Assembly (NCBI GenBank): GCA_902769875.1
Contig: CACXQV010000011.1
Location: 1 to 57,344, forward strand
DNA: 57,344 nucleotides
Direction of reading: 5' to 3'
From: an uncultured Bacteroidia bacterium
GTDB taxonomy: Bacteria; Bacteroidota; Bacteroidia; Bacteroidales; F082
The notes below the pieces were generated by a model. That model had not been told where the DNA came from. It searched no databases and worked only from the letters and a program-made list of their open reading frames with translations. Positions 48,593-55,945 of this stretch are shown piece by piece. Numbering within the stretch: the stretch's first letter is position 1; each line of letters opens with the position of its first letter. A program made the position numbers and the translations under genes.

Positions 48593-48656
48593 GCGGCTGC
48601 CACAATGTGACCGCCCTACAAAAAAACTCTCAACTCTCAACCCTCAACTCTAAACT
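48593..48656. repeat. GCGGCTGCC element followed by a CTCAACTCT repeat
   Basis: 48593-48621 is a diverged copy of the 29-base element at 33997 (GCGGCTGCCACAATGTGACC then GCCCTACA). 48625-48656 is a CTCAACTCT/CTCAACCCT repeat ending CTCTAAACT, matching the coding copy at 33627-33667. Confidence 0.78.
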
Positions 48657-48662
48657 AATTCT

Positions 48663-48670
48663 TACCTTTG
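48663..48670 (+). promoter_or_regulatory. -7 box of the mrp-like gene
   Basis: TACCTTTG followed by CAGCG matches TAnnTTTG, 30 bases before the ATG at 48701. A TTG start at 48668 would lie in this box and is not credible. Confidence 0.65.
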
Positions 48671-48700
48671 CAGCGTAATTTAGAATCATTTTATAAAATT

Positions 48701-49723
48701 ATGTTGAACAAAGAAAACGTATTAGAAGTCCTGAAGGACGTGATTTATTTCCCCAAGGGGGATAACATAGTGGCTCTCAATATGGTTGAAAATCTGATGG
48801 TTAAGGACAATGCCATCCGTTTCGACCTTGTTATGGAACACGCCAACGACCCGAAAAACGACATTCTCGTGAATGGCGCCAAGCGTACCCTGACCGAGGT
48901 GTTTGGCGAGGGTATCGACATAGAAATCAAGGTGGTGGAAGAAAAGACGGCCCTCTCGAAGGTGAAGCACATCATCGCCGTGGCTTCGGGCAAGGGGGGC
49001 GTAGGCAAGTCGACGGTGGCGGCTAATCTGGCCATCGCCTTGGCGCGCGCCAACCAGCGCGTGGGCTTGATTGACGCCGACATTTACGGCCCTTCCGTCC
49101 CGATGATGTTCGGCTTGGGCAACGAACAGCCGAGTGCCTTCGAGAAAGACGGCAAGACGGTGATGCTGCCCATCGAAAAATACAGCATCAAACTGATGAG
49201 CATCGGCAGTTTCGTCGATGCCGACCGCCCGCTCATTTGGCGCGGCCCCATGGCCACAAGTGCCCTCAACCAACTGATGAACGACACCCTTTGGGGCGAG
49301 TTGGACTGGATGGTGGTGGATATGCCTCCCGGAACGGGCGACATCCAACTGACTTTGTCCCAGCAATATAACGTGTCGGGTGCGCTCATCGTGACCACGC
49401 CGCAAAAGGTGGCCTTCGCCGATGTGCTTCGCGCCGCCATGATGTTCAAGGAAGAGGCCCTGCAAATCCCGATTTACGGCTTGGTGGAGAATATGGCCTA
49501 CTTCACGCCCTCCGATATGCCTGAAAAGAAATATTACATCTTCGGCAAGGAAACCGGTCAACAATTCGCCGACCAACTCGGTGTGCCGCTCCTCGGCCAA
49601 ATTCCTATCACTGAGAAGATTGCCGAATGCGGCGATGCTGGCATTCCTTTGGCTTTGGATGCCGACTCGCCTGTCACTAAGGCTTTCGACAAGATTGCAC
49701 AGGAAATTATTAATAGAGGATAA
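48701..49723 (+). CDS. mrp: Mrp/NBP35-type P-loop Fe-S cluster carrier
   Basis: From MLNKENVLEVL the product has 340 residues. An N-terminal MIP18/DUF59-like domain (about 1-85) precedes the ParA-like P-loop domain with ASGKGGVGKST (about 96-106), LIDADIYGPSVPMMF and VVDMPPGTGD. The Cys-x-x-Cys that holds the cluster in many Mrp/ApbC proteins is not seen; the place reads ENMAYFTPSDMPEKKYYIFG. It is likely an Fe-S cluster carrier, and the NifU-domain gene follows. Confidence 0.9.
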   Translation: MLNKENVLEVLKDVIYFPKGDNIVALNMVENLMVKDNAIRFDLVMEHANDPKNDILVNGAKRTLTEVFGEGIDIEIKVVEEKTALSKVKHIIAVASGKGGVGKSTVAANLAIALARANQRVGLIDADIYGPSVPMMFGLGNEQPSAFEKDGKTVMLPIEKYSIKLMSIGSFVDADRPLIWRGPMATSALNQLMNDTLWGELDWMVVDMPPGTGDIQLTLSQQYNVSGALIVTTPQKVAFADVLRAAMMFKEEALQIPIYGLVENMAYFTPSDMPEKKYYIFGKETGQQFADQLGVPLLGQIPITEKIAECGDAGIPLALDADSPVTKAFDKIAQEIINRG

Positions 49724-49807
49724 ACAAAGAGACCTGAAAGGGCGACCCTAATACAAGCAGGTGATTTCAATCCCTGCGGAAAAAGAGTAAAAGAATAAAT
49801 AACAGAT

Positions 49808-50059
49808 ATGGATAAAGAAACCATCCTCAGAAAAGTCAAAAACGTCCTCGAACAAGTGCGTCCCTACCTCCAGCAGGACGGCGGCGACGTCAACTTCGTG
49901 GAACTCACCGACGACAACACCGTCATCGTGGAACTGACGGGTGCTTGCGGCAACTGCCCCCACAGCAAAATGACCCTCAAAAACGGCATCGAGTCAGTGA
50001 TGAAGAAAGTCATCCCCGAAATCAAGGCCGTCGAACAGGCCGATGTTTTGGAATTATAG
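49808..50059 (+). CDS. NifU-like Fe-S cluster scaffold (C-terminal NifU domain)
   Basis: The 83-residue product is the compact NifU domain, with LQQDGGDVNFVEL (about 21-33) and a cluster-binding CGNCPHS (about 47-53). It assembles or transfers Fe-S clusters. It lies 84 bases after mrp, in keeping with a shared function. Confidence 0.92.
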   Translation: MDKETILRKVKNVLEQVRPYLQQDGGDVNFVELTDDNTVIVELTGACGNCPHSKMTLKNGIESVMKKVIPEIKAVEQADVLEL

Positions 50060-50068
50060 TGGCCATGA

Positions 50069-50130
50069 AACTACGGATTACACGGATTCAACAGATAATT
50101 AAATCAGTGAAATCCGTCAAATCCGTAGTT
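50069..50130. repeat. Nested inverted repeat AACTACGGATT
   Basis: AACTACGGATTACACGGATT (50069-50088) and AATCCGTCAAATCCGTAGTT (50111-50130) pair at 18 of 20 positions. It lies 10 bases after the NifU-domain gene and can serve as its terminator. Confidence 0.75.
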
Positions 50131-50181
50131 AAAGACGAAGAAATACATCAAATCAATTGTCAAACATAAAACCAAACGAAA

Positions 50182-51846
50182 ATGAAAAAAGTTCTATTCT
50201 CATTAGTGGCCATGCTGCTCCTTTCGGTGAGCGGCTTCGCGCAAAACACAACCTTTACGAAGGTTACTTCTGCTTCGGGCCTTGAGGCAGGTGCCATGTA
50301 CATCATCGTTGGCTATGATGAAGACCTTGGCGATTTCGCCATGAGTTACCAAAAGGCAAACAACCGCCATGCCGTCGCTGTGACGGAAGACGGAGGAAGC
50401 ATCACAGTCACTCCCGCCATTGACCCATACAGTGAGAGCGATGTGAATCAATTCATGTTGGGCGGCAGCGCCAATGCTTGGACCTTCTACGATCCACTGA
50501 GAGAAGGCTACCTTTATGCTTCAAGCAGTTCTTCCAACCAATTGAAGACGCAATCCACCAACAATGCCAACGGCGAATGGAGCATCGTTTTCAATGCTGA
50601 TGGCACGGCTGAAGTTGTGGCCCAAGGCGACAACACCCGCAATAACATGCGATTCAACCCGAACAATGGCACACCTTTGTTCAGTTGCTATGCCGAAACT
50701 TCGAGCGTCGACACGCGTGTCTGCCTTTACAAGGCTGGCGGCAGTGTCGAACCCGACCCCGAGCCGACCAACTATCCCACCAATTTCGCTGCTTTCGTGA
50801 ACGGTACGGAAGTTGGCCTCACTTGGACCGATGCCGTTGGTGGCCAACTGCCTCACAAGTATGTTGTGATTGCCTTTTTGGGTGGTGTCACTGTTCCTAC
50901 CGATGGTATCGCCATTGCCGACAGCGACATGGCCAAAAACGTGAATTATGGTGCGCAATTCGTTGAATTTGATGGCTTGCAAGGCGGCAACACCTATCAT
51001 TTCGCCATCTTCCCCTACACCAACAGCGGTGCCAACATCGACTACAAGACCGATGACGGCTATCCTATGGTGACCGTAACCACGGAATTTGTTGAAACAC
51101 TGTTGTTTGAAGACTTCGATGAAGACCTCGGCGTGTTCACGGCTTACGACATGTACGGCGACCAAGGCTGGCATCAAGGCACCTACCAAGGCACGACTTA
51201 TGCTGTTTGCAACGGCTACGCCAACCAGACTTATAATGAAAACGAAGATTGGCTGATTAGCCCCGCCATTTCCAGCAACGGCTATCAGGATGCTATCTTG
51301 TCGTTCCGCACGGCTATGAAATTCGAAGGCGACCCGCTGCAAGTGAAGGTTTCCATTGACTATGATGGACAAAGCGAACCGACTGATTTCGAGTGGGTTG
51401 ACATCACAGATGCTTTCGACTATTCGACGGGCAACTACGAATGGGTAGAATCTGGAGAAGTAAATGTATATAGTGCTATGGGTTATGGTGGACAGAATTA
51501 TCATCCTGATTTCTATGTCGCTTTTGTCTATAAGAGTTCAAGCGAAGCCGCTTCTTCGTGGGAAATCGACTATGTGAAGGTTGTTTCTTACGGTGCTGTG
51601 AGTGTTGAAGAGAACAACCAAACCATTGGCCTCTATCCCAATCCCGCTCGCGAGCAGGTTTCGTTCACGCTTGAAAGCGATGCCCAAGTCAGCATCTTCG
51701 ACATGACGGGCCGCAAGGTGAGCGAAACGAATGTGGCTGCCGGCCAAGCCCAACTCGATGTCAACGAACTGGTGAATGGCGTTTATTTCGTCAACTTCCG
51801 CTTCGCTAACGGCACAACGGCAGTTTCCAAGTTTGTGAAGTTCTAA
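50182..51846 (+). CDS. Secreted adhesin-type protein with choice-of-anchor-J-like and T9SS sorting domains
   Basis: The 554-residue product has a signal peptide ending GFAQ (about 21). After an N-terminal beta-rich region (about 25-185) and a fibronectin-like part (about 195-305) comes a cleaved-adhesin/choice-of-anchor-J-like domain (about 310-470; LLFEDFDEDLGVFTAYDMYG, NEDWLISPAI, ILSFRTAMKF). The end, from GLYPNPAREQVSFTLE to TAVSKFVKF, is a T9SS sorting domain. It should be a secreted surface protein with a binding role. Confidence 0.88.
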   Translation: MKKVLFSLVAMLLLSVSGFAQNTTFTKVTSASGLEAGAMYIIVGYDEDLGDFAMSYQKANNRHAVAVTEDGGSITVTPAIDPYSESDVNQFMLGGSANAWTFYDPLREGYLYASSSSSNQLKTQSTNNANGEWSIVFNADGTAEVVAQGDNTRNNMRFNPNNGTPLFSCYAETSSVDTRVCLYKAGGSVEPDPEPTNYPTNFAAFVNGTEVGLTWTDAVGGQLPHKYVVIAFLGGVTVPTDGIAIADSDMAKNVNYGAQFVEFDGLQGGNTYHFAIFPYTNSGANIDYKTDDGYPMVTVTTEFVETLLFEDFDEDLGVFTAYDMYGDQGWHQGTYQGTTYAVCNGYANQTYNENEDWLISPAISSNGYQDAILSFRTAMKFEGDPLQVKVSIDYDGQSEPTDFEWVDITDAFDYSTGNYEWVESGEVNVYSAMGYGGQNYHPDFYVAFVYKSSSEAASSWEIDYVKVVSYGAVSVEENNQTIGLYPNPAREQVSFTLESDAQVSIFDMTGRKVSETNVAAGQAQLDVNELVNGVYFVNFRFANGTTAVSKFVKF

Positions 51847-51876
51847 AAAGATGTGTTTTTGAATCCCTTTTGGTTC

Positions 51877-51923
51877 GGGCGGATTTGCAATCCGCCCGTC
51901 CCGAAGAGGGGATTTGTAATCCC
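51877..51923. repeat. Two related palindromes upstream of the 51925 gene
   Basis: GGGCGGATT-TGC-AATCCGCCC (51877-51897) and GGGATT-TGT-AATCCC (51909-51923) are perfect. They fill the gap between the adhesin stop and the next ATG at 51925 and have the same GGATTTGYAATCC core. They could form RNA hairpins around the start site. Confidence 0.85.
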
Positions 51924-51924
51924 T

Positions 51925-53484
51925 ATGAAAAACCATCTCCTCATAGCTCTACTTCTCATCACAAACTGGGCCACAGCCCAGCAGGTGGAACCCGTGCGCT
52001 ATGAGGTGAACCGTTGGCATAAGACGCAAGGCTGTCATTTCCAGTCGTTTGGCGAAAATGGCGGCCTTTTGCTTTACGAAACCGAAAAGACCGACAAGGC
52101 AAAGCACCGTCTTTGGAATTTCGCTTGCGTCGACAGCAGCCTTTACGAAACCCGCAGCGACCTCATCCCCTTGCCCGACAAAATCAAATTCTTCGATGCG
52201 GGCAGCGATGCGCGTTTCGCGGCCTTCCTTTTCGTCAACGATGGCAACAAAAAGGCTTCGGATTCGCTTGATTTCCTTGTGGTTGCTATTGATAGAAAAG
52301 AAATTGCCTACCGCACCTTTTGGGACAAGTGGCCCGAAAAGTCGATGCCGCTGTCGGTGGAGGTGGTGGATGGCACGATGATGATGGCCATAAACAACAA
52401 AAACGGTAATGGTTTGCTCCGATTCTACGATCTTTCGAGCAACCAATACGGTGCGATAACGCCTTCATCTTCAGGAAGTTTCGTCTTGTTTCAAACCGCC
52501 GCTTTCGAGAAGGAGCATTGCTTTGTGGTGGCCGCCAAGGAGTTTGAGGACAAGCGTTTCGTTTCCACTTCCTTCCTCGTTTATTCGCCCACGGGCAACC
52601 TGCAAGGTTCTTACCGCTACGAAAACATTCCCAATGCCGCCTTGGGTCGTATGGTTTTCCGTTTCGACGAAAACCGCAACTTGGTGGTTATCGGCACTTT
52701 GGAGCGCGAAACGAGCCGAAAGGTCAGCCTCGAAGGCGTGACCGAGAACTTCGACAAAGAGAGCGTGGGGGTGGTGTGGATGAAGTTTGGCGGCACAACG
52801 CCCCAAACCCGTGTGTTCCTTTTCAAGGATATGCCTGAAATCGAGCACGCTTTGACCGCTTCTGACCGTGTGCGATTGCGCGAGGAGAAACTGAAAAACC
52901 AAAACAAAGACAACCCCACGCGAGGCGAAATCGCGTTCCAGTTCCTGGAACCGCGCCTCACCGATTTTGGCGACCTGACCATATTTGCCGTGGAGGCTTT
53001 CATGCCTTATTACCACACCGAAACCCGTATGAGTTATGGCTATTACGGCTACTATGGCAGCTATCCTTACACCTATACCGTGTTCGACGGCTACGACTTC
53101 TTTAGCGAAATCCTGTTGGCTTTCGACCGCGACGGCCTCCTCTTATGGCAGCAGTCGGTGAAGTTCGACAATGAGTTGACCTACGACCTGACGCCGCATT
53201 CGTCGGAAGGGGTGTGCCATGATGAGTTGGTGGTGGCCTCGTTGTATCACAACAACTTGCGTTATACCGCTTTCGGAAAGGATGGCCAAGCCCTGATGAA
53301 CTTGCAGAACGAGAAGATTGCCCCTATTCACGGCGCCGATTATGTTGAGGATGAGTATTTTGCCCAAATCAAGCAATGGTACTGGAACCGCTTCCTCATT
53401 TTCGGCTCACAAATCATCCAAAACAGCACCCAACCCAAACCTTTGCGGACGGCGTTTTATCTGCAAAAGGTTCAATATGATTGA
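51925..53484 (+). CDS. Secreted protein of unknown function, beta-propeller-like
   Basis: I do not recognise a family. From MKNHLLIALLLITNW the product has 519 residues and a signal peptide ending ATAQQ. The rest is strand-rich with repeated blade-like units (FRFDENRNLVVIGTLERET, FVLFQTAAFEKEHCFVVAA), and a Tyr/Gly-rich segment lies at about 370-390 (SYGYYGYYGSYPYTYT). The reading frame extends upstream to 51853 only through the palindromes, so the ATG at 51925 is preferred. A tail of MQKVQYD-like residues ends it, with no sorting domain. Confidence 0.65.
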   Translation: MKNHLLIALLLITNWATAQQVEPVRYEVNRWHKTQGCHFQSFGENGGLLLYETEKTDKAKHRLWNFACVDSSLYETRSDLIPLPDKIKFFDAGSDARFAAFLFVNDGNKKASDSLDFLVVAIDRKEIAYRTFWDKWPEKSMPLSVEVVDGTMMMAINNKNGNGLLRFYDLSSNQYGAITPSSSGSFVLFQTAAFEKEHCFVVAAKEFEDKRFVSTSFLVYSPTGNLQGSYRYENIPNAALGRMVFRFDENRNLVVIGTLERETSRKVSLEGVTENFDKESVGVVWMKFGGTTPQTRVFLFKDMPEIEHALTASDRVRLREEKLKNQNKDNPTRGEIAFQFLEPRLTDFGDLTIFAVEAFMPYYHTETRMSYGYYGYYGSYPYTYTVFDGYDFFSEILLAFDRDGLLLWQQSVKFDNELTYDLTPHSSEGVCHDELVVASLYHNNLRYTAFGKDGQALMNLQNEKIAPIHGADYVEDEYFAQIKQWYWNRFLIFGSQIIQNSTQPKPLRTAFYLQKVQYD

Positions 53485-53487
53485 GTT

Positions 53488-54156
53488 ATGTTGCTGAGTT
53501 ACTTGAAATATCTGCTACGCCGCAAAAGCAAATACAAGGTGCATTCGCCTTTTGTGTACGACTTTATGACCAAAGTGTTGTACGACAAAGGTTCCAACCT
53601 CGACTATGACACTATGTTGAGAATCAGTCGGTTGCTTGACGGAAAGCGATTCGCCACGCGCTCGCGGCGCAAAGAGGCGCGGCTGCTCTATCGCTTGGTG
53701 AGCTTCCTTGAGCCCGAGTCGGTGGTGTCGTTTGGCACGCTTTCGGCTCTGAACACGACGGCATTGGCTTTGGGCAACCTGCAAACCAAGGTCTATCTTG
53801 ACCACTCAGCCGACTTCCTCGAAACGATGTATTCGATGGGGGTGGTCAATGTGAACCTGCTGCGCCGCGACAAGCCCGAACAGGAACAATTGGAACGCCT
53901 GAGCCTCGATTATGTGTTTTTCGGGTTGAACGACTTTGGCGAGGACACTTGGAACAAGTTAGAGGAAGCCTACGCCCAAGCCAACGAGGAGACGGTGCTC
54001 ATCTTCGAAGGCATCCACCATTCGAGCCGCACCGAGGACGCTTGGGAAGCCATCATCGCCGACGAGGATGTCACACTGAGTTTGGATTTGTATTCCGTGG
54101 GCATTATTTTCTTCCGCGAAGGCATTGAGAAGCAGGATTTTGTGCTGAAATATTAA
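53488..54156 (+). CDS. Methyltransferase-like protein, degenerate SAM motif
   Basis: The 222-residue product resembles a Bacteroidota family annotated as class I SAM-dependent methyltransferases, with the N-terminal KSKYKVHSPFVYDFMTKVLYD. The usual glycine-rich SAM motif is poorly kept: VVSFGTLSALNTTALALG stands in its place (about 75-92). Catalysis is therefore uncertain. It begins 3 bases after the previous stop and is probably co-transcribed with it. Confidence 0.65.
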   Translation: MLLSYLKYLLRRKSKYKVHSPFVYDFMTKVLYDKGSNLDYDTMLRISRLLDGKRFATRSRRKEARLLYRLVSFLEPESVVSFGTLSALNTTALALGNLQTKVYLDHSADFLETMYSMGVVNVNLLRRDKPEQEQLERLSLDYVFFGLNDFGEDTWNKLEEAYAQANEETVLIFEGIHHSSRTEDAWEAIIADEDVTLSLDLYSVGIIFFREGIEKQDFVLKY

Positions 54157-54177
54157 AGTTTAAATTTTGAATCTTAA

Positions 54178-54819
54178 ATGAAAAACATCACTTATACCCG
54201 CACTGGCGACGAAGGCAAGACCTCATTAATAGGCGGCCTGCGCGTCGCGAAATATGACGACCGAGTTGAGGCATACGGCACCGTCGACGAGCTGAGCGCT
54301 TTCATCGGGGTGTTGCAAGACCAGGAAGGCGTCGCGGCTGAGCAGAAAGCCGTTTTCGAAACCATACAGAACAAGTTGTTCACCATCGAATCGCATTTCG
54401 CCTTGGACGAGAACTCGGAGGTGAAGAAGATGATTCCCGTTTTGTCGCCCGACGACGTGGCTTTCTTGGAACACGAAATCGACGTGATGAACGAGCAACT
54501 CCCCGAGTTGAGGAGTTTCGTCATTCCTGGGGGCAACCTCAAGGCGAGCCACGCCCATGTGTGCCGCACGGTGTGCCGCAGGGCTGAGCGTCAAGGCTGG
54601 CGATTGGCGGCACGGCATCCCGTCGATTTGCTCGATCTGAAATACCTCAACCGCCTGTCGGATTACTTCTTCGTTTTGGGAAGGTTTTTTATGTTTTTAG
54701 ACAAAGTTGATGAAAACAATTGGGAATCAACCAAATATAATAATTGCTATTTATACAGAAAACCCTTTGCCAGTTCAGAAAATACTTGTACTTTTGCCCG
54801 CTCAAAAATAGGTCAATAA
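54178..54819 (+). CDS. PduO-type cob(I)alamin adenosyltransferase
   Basis: The 213-residue product carries the family marks: YTRTGDEGKTSLIGG (about 5-19), EAYGTVDELSAFIG (about 31-44), RTVCRRAERQGW (about 122-133) and LKYLNRLSDYFFVLGRF (about 146-162). It transfers the adenosyl group from ATP to cobalamin. The C-terminal tail of about 45 residues after GRFFMF is longer than usual and runs over the next gene's promoter box, so translation may stop earlier in relatives. QueG in the same window also uses cobalamin. Confidence 0.92.
   Translation: MKNITYTRTGDEGKTSLIGGLRVAKYDDRVEAYGTVDELSAFIGVLQDQEGVAAEQKAVFETIQNKLFTIESHFALDENSEVKKMIPVLSPDDVAFLEHEIDVMNEQLPELRSFVIPGGNLKASHAHVCRTVCRRAERQGWRLAARHPVDLLDLKYLNRLSDYFFVLGRFFMFLDKVDENNWESTKYNNCYLYRKPFASSENTCTFARSKIGQ
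54789..54796 (+). promoter_or_regulatory. -7 box of the DUF2795-like gene
   Basis: TACTTTTG followed by CCCG matches TAnnTTTG. It lies inside the end of the adenosyltransferase gene, 39 bases before the ATG at 54836. Confidence 0.6.
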
Positions 54820-54835
54820 TTAAACTAAAAAGACT

Positions 54836-55057
54836 ATGTATTGGACACTTGAATTGGCTTCAAAATTGGAAGATGCCCCGTGGCCTGCCACTCGCGACGA
54901 ACTGCTCGATTGGGCCTTGCGCACGGGCGCCCAGGAGGAAATCATAGAGAACCTTCAGGAAATTGAGGACGAGGGCGAGATTTATGAACGCATCGAAGAC
55001 CTCTGGCCCGATTATCCCACCAAGGACGACTTTTTCTTCCATGAGGATGAGTATTGA
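54836..55057 (+). CDS. DUF2795-like small acidic protein
   Basis: The 73-residue product has ELASKLEDAPWPATRDELLDWALRTGA followed by IIENLQEIEDEGEIYERIEDLW (each in shorter parts), a helical acidic layout like DUF2795 proteins common in Bacteroidota. Its function is unknown. A strong terminator follows. Confidence 0.75.
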   Translation: MYWTLELASKLEDAPWPATRDELLDWALRTGAQEEIIENLQEIEDEGEIYERIEDLWPDYPTKDDFFFHEDEY

Positions 55058-55082
55058 TAAACTGACCATCAGTTGAAAAAAA

Positions 55083-55119
55083 GGGATTCTCCGATAATGC
55101 GGAGAATCCCTTTTGTTTT
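55083..55119 (+). terminator. Rho-independent terminator after the DUF2795-like gene
   Basis: GGGATTCTCCG (55083-55093) pairs perfectly with CGGAGAATCCC (55100-55110) around a 6-base loop, followed by TTTTGTTTT. It starts 26 bases after the stop. Confidence 0.9.
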
Positions 55120-55183
55120 ATGGCATCCGCGTGAAAGCGTATTAATAATGTTTCCAAAATGTTGGAAAACGAGCAAAAACCCT

Positions 55184-55221
55184 TATTTTTGCAAAGGAAA
55201 AACGGACAAAATGACTTGTCC
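55184..55221 (+). promoter_or_regulatory. -7 box and leader hairpin of the nuclease-like gene
   Basis: TATTTTTG (55184-55191) matches the -7 box. A short hairpin CGGACAA-AATGAC-TTGTCCG follows at about 55202-55221, in the presumed leader and 21 bases before the ATG at 55243. It could act in translation control or as an operator. Confidence 0.55.
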
Positions 55222-55242
55222 GGATAAAATGGGTTTCAAAAA

Positions 55243-55902
55243 ATGGACGCGCGTGAATTTGGGATATTGTCAGAAGAGGTGAGAAAACTGGCGAAACAGG
55301 CTCCACGGTTGGGATGGGGCAAGGTCCAAAACGACAAGACGGACTCCAAGCTCGATTTGTTCGGCATCAGAAGTTACACTGACTTGGAAAAAAGCATCGC
55401 CCAAATGGCCGATGACGACAAGAACTACTGGAGGCGAAGGTGGTTCGTGTGGCAATGCTCGCGTTGCGATGAGTATCTTTTTTATCGCATCCGTGGGGTG
55501 GAACGGAATCCCAACCGTAAGGACAAGTCGTGGGACATCCGGATCAATGGCACAATCGAATTCGACATCAAGGGCACGAGGATTCCGACCAAGATGCGCA
55601 AAGATGCCGAGCGCCTCATCAACGACCCGAAAGACTTGATCCATTTCTATTACGAAAAGCAAAGCACAGGCGTGAGATACGACATCCAGAACCGATTGTT
55701 CATAGTGCATCATTCTTTTGTCGGAGCCGAGCGCGAAGTCTATCTCAGGACGGCTTGGAAGTCGAAGCCGAAAATCTATGAGGAATATGTCGCCAACATC
55801 AACAGGATTAGGCTCTATGAATACAATGGTGTGCAGACGAGCGTGATTTTCATCTTTGAGAGAGAAAAAGGTAAGGTGGATTACCACATCTGTGGGTTAT
55901 GA
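55243..55902 (+). CDS. Possible PD-(D/E)XK nuclease-like protein, unassigned
   Basis: I do not know this family. The 219-residue product has no signal peptide. Its centre has WDIRINGTIEFDIKGTRIP (about 97-115). The D...ExD-x-K layout, a strand bearing Asp then FDIKG, resembles the PD-(D/E)XK nuclease active site. Two Cys lie in WQCSRCDEYLF (about 69-79). Later, YYEKQSTGVRYDIQNRLFIV (about 135-154) also looks enzyme-like. No methylase or other partner gene lies beside it, so a restriction system is not supported by context. The name is a hypothesis. Confidence 0.5.
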   Translation: MDAREFGILSEEVRKLAKQAPRLGWGKVQNDKTDSKLDLFGIRSYTDLEKSIAQMADDDKNYWRRRWFVWQCSRCDEYLFYRIRGVERNPNRKDKSWDIRINGTIEFDIKGTRIPTKMRKDAERLINDPKDLIHFYYEKQSTGVRYDIQNRLFIVHHSFVGAEREVYLRTAWKSKPKIYEEYVANINRIRLYEYNGVQTSVIFIFEREKGKVDYHICGL

Positions 55903-55914
55903 GAAAAAATTTTC

Positions 55915-55922
55915 TATTTTTG
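55915..55922 (+). promoter_or_regulatory. -7 box of the sialidase gene
   Basis: TATTTTTG followed by CCCCG matches TAnnTTTG, 23 bases before the ATG at 55946. Confidence 0.62.
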
Positions 55923-55945
55923 CCCCGAAACTAATCTGTCATTTT

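Noticed and set aside
48668-48700. Upstream extension of mrp from a TTG
   Set aside because: The TTG lies in the promoter box and the added residues are unlike the family.
54140-54180. Cobalamin riboswitch before the adenosyltransferase gene
   Set aside because: The gap is only 21 bases, with no room for a riboswitch.
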